From assembly GCA_964584325.1 (NCBI GenBank), contig CAZOZP010000013.1:1-57036 (forward strand): a stretch of 57,036 bases of DNA, written 5' to 3'. This document shows, piece by piece, positions 16,715 through 26,532 of this stretch. Position numbers and translations under genes: made by a program. The DNA comes from CAZOZP01 sp964584325. Lineage in GTDB: Bacteria; Bacteroidota; Ignavibacteria; Ignavibacteriales; Melioribacteraceae. Each line of letters opens with the position of its first letter. The stretch's first letter is position 1. Under the pieces are notes generated by a model, which was not told where the DNA came from, did no database searches, and saw nothing but the letters and a program-made list of their open reading frames with translations.

Positions 16715-17140
16715 ATGATTGAAGTCGCAGACGGAATAAGCATTTCTGGTTCAGAAATTGAGATTAGTTTTATCAGATCTCAGGGTGCCGGAGGTCAAAA
16801 TGTAAATAAAGTAAGCACTGCCGCACATCTTCGTTTTGATATTAGTGCATCCGCACTGCCCGAGGGAATTAAAGCTAAGCTTCTGAAACTAAAAGACGGA
16901 AGAATTACATCTGATGGTGTGATAATTATAAAAGCACAGAGATTTAGAACTCGCGAAAAGAACAGAGAAGATGCGGTTCAAAGACTTACAACACTCATTC
17001 TTAAAGTGCTGTCTGAACCTAAACCAAGAAAAAAGACTAAGCCTACAAAAGCTTCCGGACAAGAAAGGCTTGAAAATAAATCCGCAAAAAGTCAGATAAA
17101 AAAAATGCGCCGCAGTCCCGGCAATGATTATGGCTTTTAG
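16715..17140 (+). CDS. arfB: Peptidyl-tRNA hydrolase ArfB (alternative ribosome rescue)
   Basis: This protein of about 141 residues has the release-factor catalytic loop GAGGQNVNKVST, with GGQ at about residues 27-29. It ends in a basic C-terminal tail rich in KK and KMRRSP that inserts into the empty mRNA channel of stalled ribosomes. It frees nascent chains from ribosomes stuck without a stop codon. Two ATGs stand at 16712 and 16715; the second has the better spacing from AGGA. It lies 8 nt after the deacetylase and ends 3 nt from the convergent trkA stop, with no terminator between them. Confidence 0.93.
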   Translation: MIEVADGISISGSEIEISFIRSQGAGGQNVNKVSTAAHLRFDISASALPEGIKAKLLKLKDGRITSDGVIIIKAQRFRTREKNREDAVQRLTTLILKVLSEPKPRKKTKPTKASGQERLENKSAKSQIKKMRRSPGNDYGF

Positions 17141-17143
17141 TAA

Positions 17144-17833
17144 TTATTCCAGAATTTTCTTGATGTCTTTATCTCTTCCGAGAAGAATAAGAACGTCGCC
17201 ATCTTCAATGACAGTACCAGCCGTAGGCACACCATAGATTCTTTCTTTATAAACATCCTTCTTTTCTTCTTCGTTATAAACTTTGTAACGCCTTTTGATG
17301 GTTACAAGGTTAACATTGTATTTTAATCTGAGATCAATTTCCTGAAGAGATTTCCCTCTGAAGTATTCAGGAGCACGAACATGAACAATATTATAATCTT
17401 CATCAAGCGGTATATAGTTCAAAACATCTTCATTAAGTAAATTGCTTGCAACTTTGCCGGCAATTTCTAATTCCGGATTTATAACCTGGTGTATTCCCAG
17501 TTTTGTAAGAATTGTTTCCTGAATCTTTGAAGACACTCTAGCCATAACTTTTTTTACTTTCATCTGCTGAAGAAGTACTGAGGTAAGGATAGTATCTTCG
17601 AAGTTAGTACCAATCGAAACAACAACAGCATCAATATTCTCTAATCCGAGAGATTTAAGTGCCTTTTCATCAGTAGAGTCTAACCTGGCGGCATAAGCCA
17701 CTTTATCCTTAATCTCTTCAATAATTTCCATATCTTTATCAACTGCCACAACATCGGCTCCCCTTTCCGCTAAAGTTATTGCTATACTCCAGCCAAAATC
17801 ACCTAAACCTATCACGGCAAATTTCTTTTTCAT
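17144..17833 (-). CDS. TrkA/KtrA potassium channel regulatory subunit
   Basis: This 229-residue protein has an N-terminal RCK Rossmann domain (FAVIGLGDFGWSIA) with acidic D34-type residues in VVAVDKD that bind the ribose. A C-terminal TrkA_C domain follows (about 140-229). It is a cytoplasmic nucleotide-gated ring subunit that opens the TrkH/KtrB channel encoded by the next gene upstream. I choose the ATG at 17833, preceded by AGG, over the GTG at 17836. It is the last gene of the ion-homeostasis operon. Confidence 0.92.
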   Translation of the reverse strand: MKKKFAVIGLGDFGWSIAITLAERGADVVAVDKDMEIIEEIKDKVAYAARLDSTDEKALKSLGLENIDAVVVSIGTNFEDTILTSVLLQQMKVKKVMARVSSKIQETILTKLGIHQVINPELEIAGKVASNLLNEDVLNYIPLDEDYNIVHVRAPEYFRGKSLQEIDLRLKYNVNLVTIKRRYKVYNEEEKKDVYKERIYGVPTAGTVIEDGDVLILLGRDKDIKKILE

Positions 17834-17851
17834 CACTTACCTGCCTATTGA

Positions 17852-19612
17852 TTAAATAATTGATATATTCTCCCCGGGAAGCTCGTGCTCCAAAGGTTCT
17901 TTTGATTTCATAACCGCAAGAATAAAAGCTATCACACCCACTCTGCCCATAAACATAACTATAGTAATTATTAGTTTACCCCATGGAGTAAGATCAGGAG
18001 TAATTCCAAGAGATAAGCCGACAGTTCCGAAAGCGCTGAATGTTTCAAACACAAGTTTTTCAAACTTCACGTGTTCAGTCATAGAAAGAAGATAAATGCT
18101 AAACCAGATAACAAAGAAACTTAGAACTGTTTTCCCTAAGGCCTTTGCAATAATATCTCTGGAAATTGCTCTGTTTTCTATTATTAACTGCTTTTCTCCT
18201 CTTAACAAAGAAAATATACCGCGCACTGCTACTACAAATGTAGTAACTTTCAGACCTCCGCCTGTACCTCCCGGCGCAGCACCGATAAACATCAGTAAAA
18301 CAAAAATCATTATTGCGGAATAACCGAAATGAGCAACATCCACTGTATTAAAACCCGCTGTTCGGGCTGATATTGCCTGAAAATATGCGTGGTAAACTTT
18401 ATCCCAAATCCCAAGATCTTTCAATGAATAATTATACTCATTTAAAAACGTAAAAAGTGTTCCCAGTATTATAAGAGCAAGAGTTGTTTTTATAATTATT
18501 TTTGTTTGAACGGGAACTTTATATTTAATTTTTTCTTTTTTTATTGTGCTAATATTAAAGTTAGACAAACTCATTAAAGTCGGAAATCCGATTCCTCCGA
18601 TAATTATCAGAAGGGATATAGTAAATGTAAACTGGAAATTATCCCTTACTAAAGGCTCAAGTAAATTCTGACTGTATAACGAAAAACCGGCATTGCAAAA
18701 AGCAGTAATTGAATGAAATACAGAAGTAAAGATTGCTTCCCCCATTGATGAGTACTTATGGTGGATGCTTGCATAAATAGAAACTGCCCCAATAAATTCC
18801 AGTATAAATGTCATAACAATCAGAAAAGTGATAACTCTGGAAATAGTTCCTATATTATCTTCCTCAAGCAAATCGTGCATCATTATTTTTTCTTTAATAC
18901 CCATTCTCCCGCCAACAAACATTGCAAAGAAAGTAGCAAAAGTCATAACTCCCAATCCGCCAATCTGCACAAGAATCATAATTACCACCTGGCCGAATCG
19001 TGTAAAATGTGTAGCAGTATCAACCACTGAGAGTCCGGTAACACAAACTGCGCTGGTGGCGGTAAACAATGCATCAACAGGTTTTGTATAACCGGTCTGA
19101 GAAGCAGCGGGCATCATAAGAAAAAGGGTTCCTATAACGATTACAATAAAAAAGCTTAAAAGAAACAATTTTGAAGGATGAATCTGAAGCTGAAGAATTT
19201 TATTGTTGTATCTTAACCCTGCCCCGATTATCTCAATAACAATAAATATCTGAGCAATAACCACATAAAGGAATGTCATATTTTTTATATCAAGAGTCCG
19301 CCCGATAGTCTTTACGAGACTCATGTCAAATAACACAACAATTATTTCTGTTAATATTAAAAAGAGAAGTACGAGTTCAATTTTATGTTCGCGCAGATAT
19401 TCCCTTTTATTTAGAGCCAGTAAATAATTTATAATCTGATAAAGAAAAAATATAAGAATAACTAAAACGGATATATCCGGAAGGAATTCAATATGAAACG
19501 GTTTTCGGTTAAAACCGTATTCAAGTATTATTGAAGTAACCCCCACTGCGCTTGTCAGCAGTATAACAATACGCAAAATAAAAGTAATTTTATCTCTTAG
19601 GCTTTTGCTCAT
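17852..19612 (-). CDS. TrkH/KtrB family potassium transporter, membrane subunit
   Basis: This protein has about 586 residues from the ATG at 19612 (MSKSLRDK); the open frame to 19726 would run 137 nt into mscS and is unlikely to be used. About 10-12 membrane helices are visible. The four pore loops read TSAVCVTGLSV, CNAGFSLYS, RTAGFNTVD and GTVGLSLG, each with the selectivity-filter Gly. The N-terminal ~130 residues add extra helices not present in a minimal KtrB. The start overlaps the mscS stop by 23 nt, and trkA follows after 18 nt. The pair takes up potassium. Confidence 0.9.
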   Translation of the reverse strand: MSKSLRDKITFILRIVILLTSAVGVTSIILEYGFNRKPFHIEFLPDISVLVILIFFLYQIINYLLALNKREYLREHKIELVLLFLILTEIIVVLFDMSLVKTIGRTLDIKNMTFLYVVIAQIFIVIEIIGAGLRYNNKILQLQIHPSKLFLLSFFIVIVIGTLFLMMPAASQTGYTKPVDALFTATSAVCVTGLSVVDTATHFTRFGQVVIMILVQIGGLGVMTFATFFAMFVGGRMGIKEKIMMHDLLEEDNIGTISRVITFLIVMTFILEFIGAVSIYASIHHKYSSMGEAIFTSVFHSITAFCNAGFSLYSQNLLEPLVRDNFQFTFTISLLIIIGGIGFPTLMSLSNFNISTIKKEKIKYKVPVQTKIIIKTTLALIILGTLFTFLNEYNYSLKDLGIWDKVYHAYFQAISARTAGFNTVDVAHFGYSAIMIFVLLMFIGAAPGGTGGGLKVTTFVVAVRGIFSLLRGEKQLIIENRAISRDIIAKALGKTVLSFFVIWFSIYLLSMTEHVKFEKLVFETFSAFGTVGLSLGITPDLTPWGKLIITIVMFMGRVGVIAFILAVMKSKEPLEHELPGENISII

Positions 19613-20591
19613 TTCGCGATTTGAAATAATTAACAATACTTGAATTAATTGAGTCGGTAAGCAGATTTTCAAATTTGGAATCGATGACGTATAATTGTAT
19701 TTCAAAGTAATTCTTACCCGTAACAAAATCTGTTTTTGTAAGATAGACTTTAGGTTCCATTTTATTATGTGCGTAAGGAGACGATTGACCTGCTTCTCTT
19801 AAAACGCGAGTAACTTCCCTGATATCGTATTCAGCAGGGAATTCAAATTTTATCGAAGTGAAAGCTTCAACTTCACCCAGATTTATATTCTTCACAGGCT
19901 TTTTCAGGAACACTGAGTTTGGTATGCTGGTCTGGCTGTTCTCTTCATCAATAATAACAACATAGCGCCAGTTAATGCTTTTTACTTTACCGTTGTACTT
20001 ATCAATTGATATCTGATCGCCCTCCCGGAAAGTGCCGGCTATTGAAATATAGAATCCGCCTACAATATTCCTGAAAAAAGGTACTGATGCCGCAGTTATA
20101 ATTATTATTAAAAGAATTGCAATCAACCATAGGAATATTTGAACCTCAAGAAAGGCCATTAATCCGATCATGTAAAGCACTGAAATCCAGATAATAATCT
20201 TCAAAAATGTAATGAAGGCACTAAAAAACTTTTTTGGTTTCCTTTTACTTTTGTGGCCGGAAATTTTATCTAATAGTCTTGAAATTACCCAAGCCGCAAG
20301 AATAAGAAGAATAGCTTCAAGAAACACAAACAAAGTAAGCTTGTTTGTAATTTTTATATCATTGAAGTATCTGATAATCTTATCGAATCCGTCTTGTCCC
20401 GGTTTTACCTTCTGTGTTAGTGTGTCTTTTTTTTGCGAAATAATTTCAACAGTATCTATAATGACAATTGTATCGCGCGATAAAGAATCCAAGGCTGTTC
20501 CGGCAGAAAGTGAATCCGGAACAAGCAAGAGAGAATCCTGACCAAAGGCTATTCCAAAGAATAATATTACAGTAAATATTAATTTCTTCAT
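19590..20591 (-). CDS. MscS-type mechanosensitive channel
   Basis: This 333-residue protein has a signal peptide or first helix (MKKLIFTVILFFGIAFG) and a short periplasmic segment. It has about three transmembrane helices (to ~175), then the MscS beta domain beginning FFRNIVGGFYISIAGTFREGDQISI, with IPNSVFLKKPVKN downstream. The family releases solutes on osmotic downshock. It lies between the giant antiporter fusion (4 nt upstream) and trkH (overlap), so the operon couples cation/proton exchange, solute release and potassium uptake. Confidence 0.9.
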   Translation of the reverse strand: MKKLIFTVILFFGIAFGQDSLLLVPDSLSAGTALDSLSRDTIVIIDTVEIISQKKDTLTQKVKPGQDGFDKIIRYFNDIKITNKLTLFVFLEAILLILAAWVISRLLDKISGHKSKRKPKKFFSAFITFLKIIIWISVLYMIGLMAFLEVQIFLWLIAILLIIIITAASVPFFRNIVGGFYISIAGTFREGDQISIDKYNGKVKSINWRYVVIIDEENSQTSIPNSVFLKKPVKNINLGEVEAFTSIKFEFPAEYDIREVTRVLREAGQSSPYAHNKMEPKVYLTKTDFVTGKNYFEIQLYVIDSKFENLLTDSINSSIVNYFKSRNEQKPKR

Positions 20592-20595
20592 ATTA

Positions 20596-23500
20596 TCAGT
20601 TCATATTCCTTTTTATAAGCTCGGTTTCAATAGGCTTATAGACAAATTTGTTAATGAAATACTTGGAAGAAGTAACATCAAGTTCATCCCTGTACAATAG
20701 ATTTCGTGAAACAAGATAATTAAGAATCTTTCTGCTGTTATCCATAGTAGTATTGAACAACACCGAGTGTTCTTTATCAGTAATCCAACTGTGAACAAGA
20801 ATTGCTGATATTGTAAGCATATATATATCTTCAAGCTTGCTTATGAATCCGAGTTGAATTCTATGCGGAGGATTCATAATTACTTTATTTGCCTTTACTG
20901 TATTAATTGAATGCAGCCAATAATACATTGCAGACATAATATTCCCCTGACTGTATTCTTCAAGCTTATCAAAGAATCTCTCTTCCAATTCTTTCTGTTC
21001 GTTATCTGTGCTCTTAATTTTCAATACAGATTTCTTAAGTTTGTGCAAATCATCAGGTATAAATTCCAAATCAAATCCGGTTGCATTATGTCTGCTCCGA
21101 ATTATTTTCCGGATATCCTGTGCGTGAAAATCGGTTGTATGAATTACCTGCCCAAAGATTGTCTTTAAATCAAAATTATTATCAAGAAAATTCCATGCGT
21201 GTTTACTGATACTGCAAATCCAGAAAGTATTCCTGCTTGAAATTGTAACCAAGCTTATAAAAGCCTTGATAGCTTCATAACCGTTTATTTGTCTGAAGAA
21301 CAGCTTTCCTATTCCTTCCAAAACTATAATTTTTTTCTTTGCTTTATCATTCAGTTCGATCTGTAATTCTTCAAATGACAAGGCACGATTAAATCCGAGT
21401 ACATTGGAAATTATAGCAAGAATATCTTCTCTTGATGTTATTGTATCTGAAAACTGATAATGAAAATACTGAACATCCCTAAGCAGATTGTTTCGTACTG
21501 CATTTATCATACTGCGTCTTCCGCTACCCGGTTCACCTACTATAAGCATTGATGAATGAGTATCATCATAAAATTTCTTGAGTGAATCCTGAATTCTTTC
21601 AATAAAGAGCGATGTCCCGACAAAAAATTCTGTTGATTCCACAGGTGTTCCATCAAACAGTTTTCTATATATAAAAGGCAAATTGGATATTTTTTCTGAA
21701 TCCCATACCACATTTTCCGCAGAGATAAGTTCTTCCCCGGTAATTTTCTCCCTTAGAAAACTTCCCCAGCCTGTGAAAAAGCTTCGCAGATTATTTGTAT
21801 AGAACCTTTTGGCTGTCAGATAGAAATACTTCAATGTGCGACCTGCCGGGGTTACTGCCTTGAAATAAATATTGCTGACTTTTTCAACAATATTTTTATC
21901 CTCAATACCGCCCAATCTAAGCATACTCTTATTTCTTATGGCAGTATTCAGCTCATTCTGAGCGAGTTCCAGTTTTTCATCTATTTTTGTGATAAGTGCT
22001 TTTTCTACCCTGAGAATTCTTTCATCCAACTGTTTAATTCTGTAATCAATTTTGTCTGACATTGAATCCAGAAGTTCAAAAGCGGTATCAAGACTTATAC
22101 TGTTTCCTTCTTCAATTTCCTTTACCGCTGAATTTATGTGGAAATTAATAACTGCCGACATATTCCGCAATTCGTAAATTACAATGTCAAGATGGTTAAC
22201 AACAATTTCATCCAACTCTCCCAGTTCTTTTGGCAGTTTGTGTTCCAGCAGTGTTGATGTTATCTCCCTGAAAGGAATACGCCTTAATGCCTGATATTTC
22301 GGTCTTCGTTCAGCAATCTTGAGATCGCTTTCCTCAAGCAGCAGGATTTTTTCAGGCATTTTCATGGAGATTTGCCTAAACTCTTCAATCAGAATTTCAA
22401 TTATCGAATTAAGCCTTGAACTTCGTCTTATTCCGTCAAGACTCGAATTGTACTTTTCAAGAACTTTATCGAAATCCTGTTCCCTGAATTTGCGGATTTG
22501 AGGTATATTCTCTTTTATTAGAAAGTCTTCAACAGAAAGAACACGGTTTTTAAATTCCTTATTAATACCTTTTATTTCCTTAACAGCCAATTCAAGTTTT
22601 TGATTTATTTCGCGGAGTACTTCAAAAATAAAACTGTTAATTATTTTATTAAGCAGAACCCGAAACTTCTCCTTTCCGGCATTTTTCTCAAATGCACCCA
22701 GGAATCCGGAATAATAAATTATCCAAAGTCTAATTGTTTCAAGTGTCAGTTCCTTTTCGTGTTCGCTCTTTTCGTAAATTGAAGAATAGCGATAATCGCC
22801 TCGTTTAAATTCCGGTGTATGGGCAGTCTTAATAACCGCAAGCATCTTATTAAACGGATTTGCAAGAGCGTATTTAAGTCTTGTGCTTATATCACCGTTG
22901 GTTTTGTTTATTTCATCCTGATATACATTTATTTCATTAATGAACTGTTTATGAATTTCCTCATATTTATCAAGAAGAATGGATGTAAGTGCGAAATTAT
23001 CGCGCTCTTCATCCGCAATCTTTATCAAACTATCGATATAACTTATATTGTCTTCAAAAAGCTTTTGTATCTGACGAAGTGTTCTAAGTCTTTCATTACC
23101 TACGAGATTTACAGTTTCAAGAATTTCACCTGAGGACATACCCACTAAGAAGTATTTGGCAAGATTCTTATAAGGAATAATTCTTTTCGGTTCATATTTT
23201 TTATTTAAAAACTTGCGTAATTTGAAAACTGAAAGAGCAAATGATTTTCTAAAATGAGTTAACCTTCCGCTTCCCGGTTTCACTTCAAAAAATGATTCAT
23301 CAAGGTCTACTGAAATTTCATTCTGAAGTCCGTCTGTAGTATCCACAAGAGAAAAATGAAGTTCTCTTACCATAGGTTCAAGATTAAGAATATTCTGCTC
23401 TATTTTCTTGTGCTCTTCAATAAAAGATATAATCCATTCAGTAATATCTTCCTTTGCTTTAAGTAATCCCCATTTAATATCTTCGGCAGTGTGTCCGGGC

Positions 23501-25101
23501 TTAGTAAGAAATTGTCTTATAGTATTATATTGATCAATATATTTTTCTGTAATTCCATAAACAATTTCCAATGATTCTTCAATTCTGTAATCAATAAACT
23601 TGCGTTCAAATTTTAGAATTGCAGAATCGAGTTTTATTAGTATTTTCGAAAGAGAGTTATTCAGACCTTCATCATTAAAATCAGGTTCCTGAAACTTTCT
23701 TACGTAATCAGTCTGAATTCTCTTTTCAGATACTGAGGCTTTAACCGGTTTCGGAATATCCTCAGATATCGGAGATTCCCCGGTTCTTACAAGCCGTTCG
23801 GCTTTACGCAATCCGATCTTCAGTAACAAAGGACCAATAACCAGATTAATTGCAACCATTGCTGTAATAAGTGATTGTAATTCTGCACCTATTCCCGGAA
23901 TTTTATCCTTTATTAGCATTCCCAGACCAAGACTCAATCCGCCAATGGATACTAATCCTGTCCAGCCATATTTTCGAACTTCATTTGTTTCCTTTGCGAA
24001 ATAACCACCGGTTCGCACAGAAATCATAACAATAAAAATTCTTAGCAGCGAAAAGAATGCTGCGTAAAGAACAATTGAACCTAAGTTAAAAAAATCGATT
24101 GACGCACCTGCTACAGTGAAAAATACTATAAAGACCGGAAGTGACAATTTCCTGAGCGGTCGCGCCAGCATTTCAGAATGTGCCGAAAAATTTCCTGTTA
24201 CAAATCCGGCAACCATAAATACTACCAAAGTATTCAAAAACAATATCCCGGATAGCTCACTTAAGAAAACAATAACCGAAAAGACAAAAAGAAGTGTTTC
24301 TTTCCCGATAAATTTCAAATACAGAATAATCAGTCCTGCGGCGGCAAGTCCTGCGGCTACAGAAAACAATAACTCTGACAAGAGATTATATACGACAGAT
24401 GCATTAAAGCCCCCAGAAGGCAGAAGCAAAACTTCTCCTATTGCCATTACAGCCGCAAAAGTAATAATCACAATAATGTCTTTTAATATTGCAAGACTAA
24501 GTGTAATATCCTTAAAATGACCTTCTGAACCGGTATCATTAATTACGGCTATAGATATTTCTGTAGAAGTTGCAATTCCCAGTACGGCAAGTACCATTCC
24601 GGTAAACAGTATCGGATAAATTCCCGGAACCGAAATGAAAGGAAAAAACCAGCTGACACCGGCCACTGCTAAAGGAAAAATCAAGAATACAAGAAATACT
24701 TTTATTAAAAGAATATATAAAATGGAAGTTGCTGATTTCTGCAAGGATTTAACTTTAAGCTCAACACCGGCAAGAATTGCAATCAGACTTAGAGCTACAT
24801 TATTAACCAGCTCAATGTCTTTAATTACCGAGGAACTAAAAATCTCTAATCCCGGCAAACCGATCTTAGCACCAGTAAACGGACCGAATAAAAATCCGGC
24901 GGCTATATAACCCAGAACTCTCGGCATTTGTAGTGTTGAGAATATTTCTCCAAGTGTAAAGGATGCAAGAAGGATAAATCCCAAAGCAGCAAGCGATTTT
25001 GGATCTACAACATCTGAACCTGTTACCTGCACATTCTCCACAAAAACCAGCAGACCGAAAAGAAGCAGAATCATGGTTGAACTTCTTAAAAACCGGATCA
25101 T
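20596..25101 (-). CDS. CPA2 cation/proton antiporter fused to a long helical region and a C-terminal P-loop-type domain
   Basis: The protein has 1501 residues, about three times a normal antiporter. Residues ~35-455 are a Na/H-exchanger membrane domain with GYIAAGFLFGP, ATSTEISIAVINDTG and the catalytic-type D208 in AILKDIIVI. Residues ~480-1140 are soluble, highly charged and helical, with coiled-coil character and no Walker motifs. Residues ~1165-1430 look like a STAND/AAA-type NTPase: FVGTSLFIERI, then a P-loop-like GEPGSGRRS (1189-1197) and IIVLEGIGKLFF (near 1259), with a winged-helix-like end. In the P-loop the invariant Lys is Arg1195 and Walker B ends in Glu, so nucleotide hydrolysis is doubtful. 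The start codon overlaps the upstream antiporter-like gene by 4 nt. The cytoplasmic parts probably gate the antiporter; this is inference. Confidence 0.82.
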   Translation of the reverse strand: MIRFLRSSTMILLLFGLLVFVENVQVTGSDVVDPKSLAALGFILLASFTLGEIFSTLQMPRVLGYIAAGFLFGPFTGAKIGLPGLEIFSSSVIKDIELVNNVALSLIAILAGVELKVKSLQKSATSILYILLIKVFLVFLIFPLAVAGVSWFFPFISVPGIYPILFTGMVLAVLGIATSTEISIAVINDTGSEGHFKDITLSLAILKDIIVIITFAAVMAIGEVLLLPSGGFNASVVYNLLSELLFSVAAGLAAAGLIILYLKFIGKETLLFVFSVIVFLSELSGILFLNTLVVFMVAGFVTGNFSAHSEMLARPLRKLSLPVFIVFFTVAGASIDFFNLGSIVLYAAFFSLLRIFIVMISVRTGGYFAKETNEVRKYGWTGLVSIGGLSLGLGMLIKDKIPGIGAELQSLITAMVAINLVIGPLLLKIGLRKAERLVRTGESPISEDIPKPVKASVSEKRIQTDYVRKFQEPDFNDEGLNNSLSKILIKLDSAILKFERKFIDYRIEESLEIVYGITEKYIDQYNTIRQFLTKPGHTAEDIKWGLLKAKEDITEWIISFIEEHKKIEQNILNLEPMVRELHFSLVDTTDGLQNEISVDLDESFFEVKPGSGRLTHFRKSFALSVFKLRKFLNKKYEPKRIIPYKNLAKYFLVGMSSGEILETVNLVGNERLRTLRQIQKLFEDNISYIDSLIKIADEERDNFALTSILLDKYEEIHKQFINEINVYQDEINKTNGDISTRLKYALANPFNKMLAVIKTAHTPEFKRGDYRYSSIYEKSEHEKELTLETIRLWIIYYSGFLGAFEKNAGKEKFRVLLNKIINSFIFEVLREINQKLELAVKEIKGINKEFKNRVLSVEDFLIKENIPQIRKFREQDFDKVLEKYNSSLDGIRRSSRLNSIIEILIEEFRQISMKMPEKILLLEESDLKIAERRPKYQALRRIPFREITSTLLEHKLPKELGELDEIVVNHLDIVIYELRNMSAVINFHINSAVKEIEEGNSISLDTAFELLDSMSDKIDYRIKQLDERILRVEKALITKIDEKLELAQNELNTAIRNKSMLRLGGIEDKNIVEKVSNIYFKAVTPAGRTLKYFYLTAKRFYTNNLRSFFTGWGSFLREKITGEELISAENVVWDSEKISNLPFIYRKLFDGTPVESTEFFVGTSLFIERIQDSLKKFYDDTHSSMLIVGEPGSGRRSMINAVRNNLLRDVQYFHYQFSDTITSREDILAIISNVLGFNRALSFEELQIELNDKAKKKIIVLEGIGKLFFRQINGYEAIKAFISLVTISSRNTFWICSISKHAWNFLDNNFDLKTIFGQVIHTTDFHAQDIRKIIRSRHNATGFDLEFIPDDLHKLKKSVLKIKSTDNEQKELEERFFDKLEEYSQGNIMSAMYYWLHSINTVKANKVIMNPPHRIQLGFISKLEDIYMLTISAILVHSWITDKEHSVLFNTTMDNSRKILNYLVSRNLLYRDELDVTSSKYFINKFVYKPIETELIKRNMN

Positions 25102-26342
25102 TCTTTACCTCCGGTAAGTTCACCTCTGTCCAGAAGTAATTTCTTGGCAGATTGATATCCTGCAACACTGTTAATAATCAATGAAACCATCACTGCACTA
25201 ACCACTATAGGTGTTAGCTTGTTATTATAGACCATAGAATAGTCTATTACCACTGCACAAATAATTATATCAGCGTGCAGAAGTCCCTTACCGACAGTGT
25301 TTGACAATACGGATTTATCATACGAAGTTATAAAAGCAAAATAGCCTGATGCAAGCTTCATAAGATGCCTGAGAATAAAATAACCGAAAGCAGCAATTAT
25401 AAATACCTCGTAATTGGCAGGCATCCACATGAATCCTGCCGCTATTGCAATTAAAACTGTAAACGGATGGATAAATCTCTGCAACGATGATTCAAGCTTC
25501 TCTTTTACTTTAGAGAAATTACCAAGTATCATACCTAGAATAAAGTTTGAAAAGAGCGGAGAAAAATTCATAAAGTACGCTAATCCGCTTGTAAACAAAG
25601 CTATTCCCAATACAGCAAGAAAGAGCTTGTTTTCATCTTCTTCTCTTCCAATAAATATAAAAAATATTAGTCCGGCAGCAAGTGGCATAGCAATGCTAAC
25701 CAAAACCCATTCGGCCGGTGTGAGCATCACAAACTGTTTTTCTCCGATATGATTAATTCCAAAAAGAATACCGAATAAAAGAATGCCAAGATTAACAGAT
25801 TCGCGGGATACAAAATCTAAGGAATCTCTGATCGGCCCTTCTACTTTAAACTTTTCTGTTATAATTTTTATTATATAATTTGAACTAAGCATTGCCGCAA
25901 TACCAAGGAAATACGAGGCAACAATCAATTCACTTAAATTTTTTCCGGAATAATAAAAATAATACAAAGAGCCAAATGAAATACCTCCGAGAAGCAGTAC
26001 AGAAAAAAACATTTCAGAAAAGAGCAGTCTGAAATGCTCAGGCTTTTTACTTCTGAAATCGGAAAAGCGGAATTTAAGTCCATAAAAAAGTCCAACAAAT
26101 CCAATTGCAACTGCTACGCCGGGATTTAATTGCTTAAGCAATTCGCTGGTTATTAATGAGGAATAATCTATTTTAAATATATAGGCAAGAAAATCAGAGA
26201 AGGCAGGACCTGCTATAATTCCAAGAAATATATATTCTATTCCGGTTAAAACATAAGTCTTGTTATTGAGCCTGTTAAGAACAAATGCAGTTCCCAGATA
26301 ACCAAGGATAAGAATAACCAAAAATATTACAAGAGGAAACAT
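25098..26342 (-). CDS. CPA2 antiporter-like membrane protein
   Basis: This protein of about 414 residues is almost entirely membrane helices (11-13 predicted by eye), with an antiporter-type start (VLTGIEYIFLGIIAGPAFSDF) and two-fold pseudo-repeat feel. Aligned by eye with the neighbouring fusion, the position of the essential Asp reads VSRESVNLG, so Asp seems to be Glu. This makes classical Na/H exchange uncertain. The ATG at 26342 is used; the TTG at 26351 has no ribosome binding site. It is the first gene of the operon and overlaps the fusion by 4 nt. It may be a partner subunit or a second transporter of different specificity. Confidence 0.7.
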   Translation of the reverse strand: MFPLVIFLVILILGYLGTAFVLNRLNNKTYVLTGIEYIFLGIIAGPAFSDFLAYIFKIDYSSLITSELLKQLNPGVAVAIGFVGLFYGLKFRFSDFRSKKPEHFRLLFSEMFFSVLLLGGISFGSLYYFYYSGKNLSELIVASYFLGIAAMLSSNYIIKIITEKFKVEGPIRDSLDFVSRESVNLGILLFGILFGINHIGEKQFVMLTPAEWVLVSIAMPLAAGLIFFIFIGREEDENKLFLAVLGIALFTSGLAYFMNFSPLFSNFILGMILGNFSKVKEKLESSLQRFIHPFTVLIAIAAGFMWMPANYEVFIIAAFGYFILRHLMKLASGYFAFITSYDKSVLSNTVGKGLLHADIIICAVVIDYSMVYNNKLTPIVVSAVMVSLIINSVAGYQSAKKLLLDRGELTGGKE

Positions 26343-26532
26343 CGCTTCCAAAAAATATTTAAGATATACTAAAATATAAAGTATTTCTCACATTTACATC
26401 AAAACAAAAAGCAATTCAAATATTTTTCTACTGGAAAAATTTAAATATTCCCAATATTACTCTTGCGAGTTGTAAAGATATTATGCATCTTAAGTTCAGA
26501 AACTAATTAATTTCACAAGTTAGAGGGTAAGT

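Noticed and set aside
17141..17143. Terminator between arfB and trkA
   Set aside because: Only 3 nt separate the convergent stop codons and no hairpin with T-run is visible near them.
19613..19726. N-terminal extension of the TrkH gene to 19726
   Set aside because: It would overlap mscS by 137 nt and encodes polar sequence unlike TrkH. The ATG at 19612 gives the expected start.
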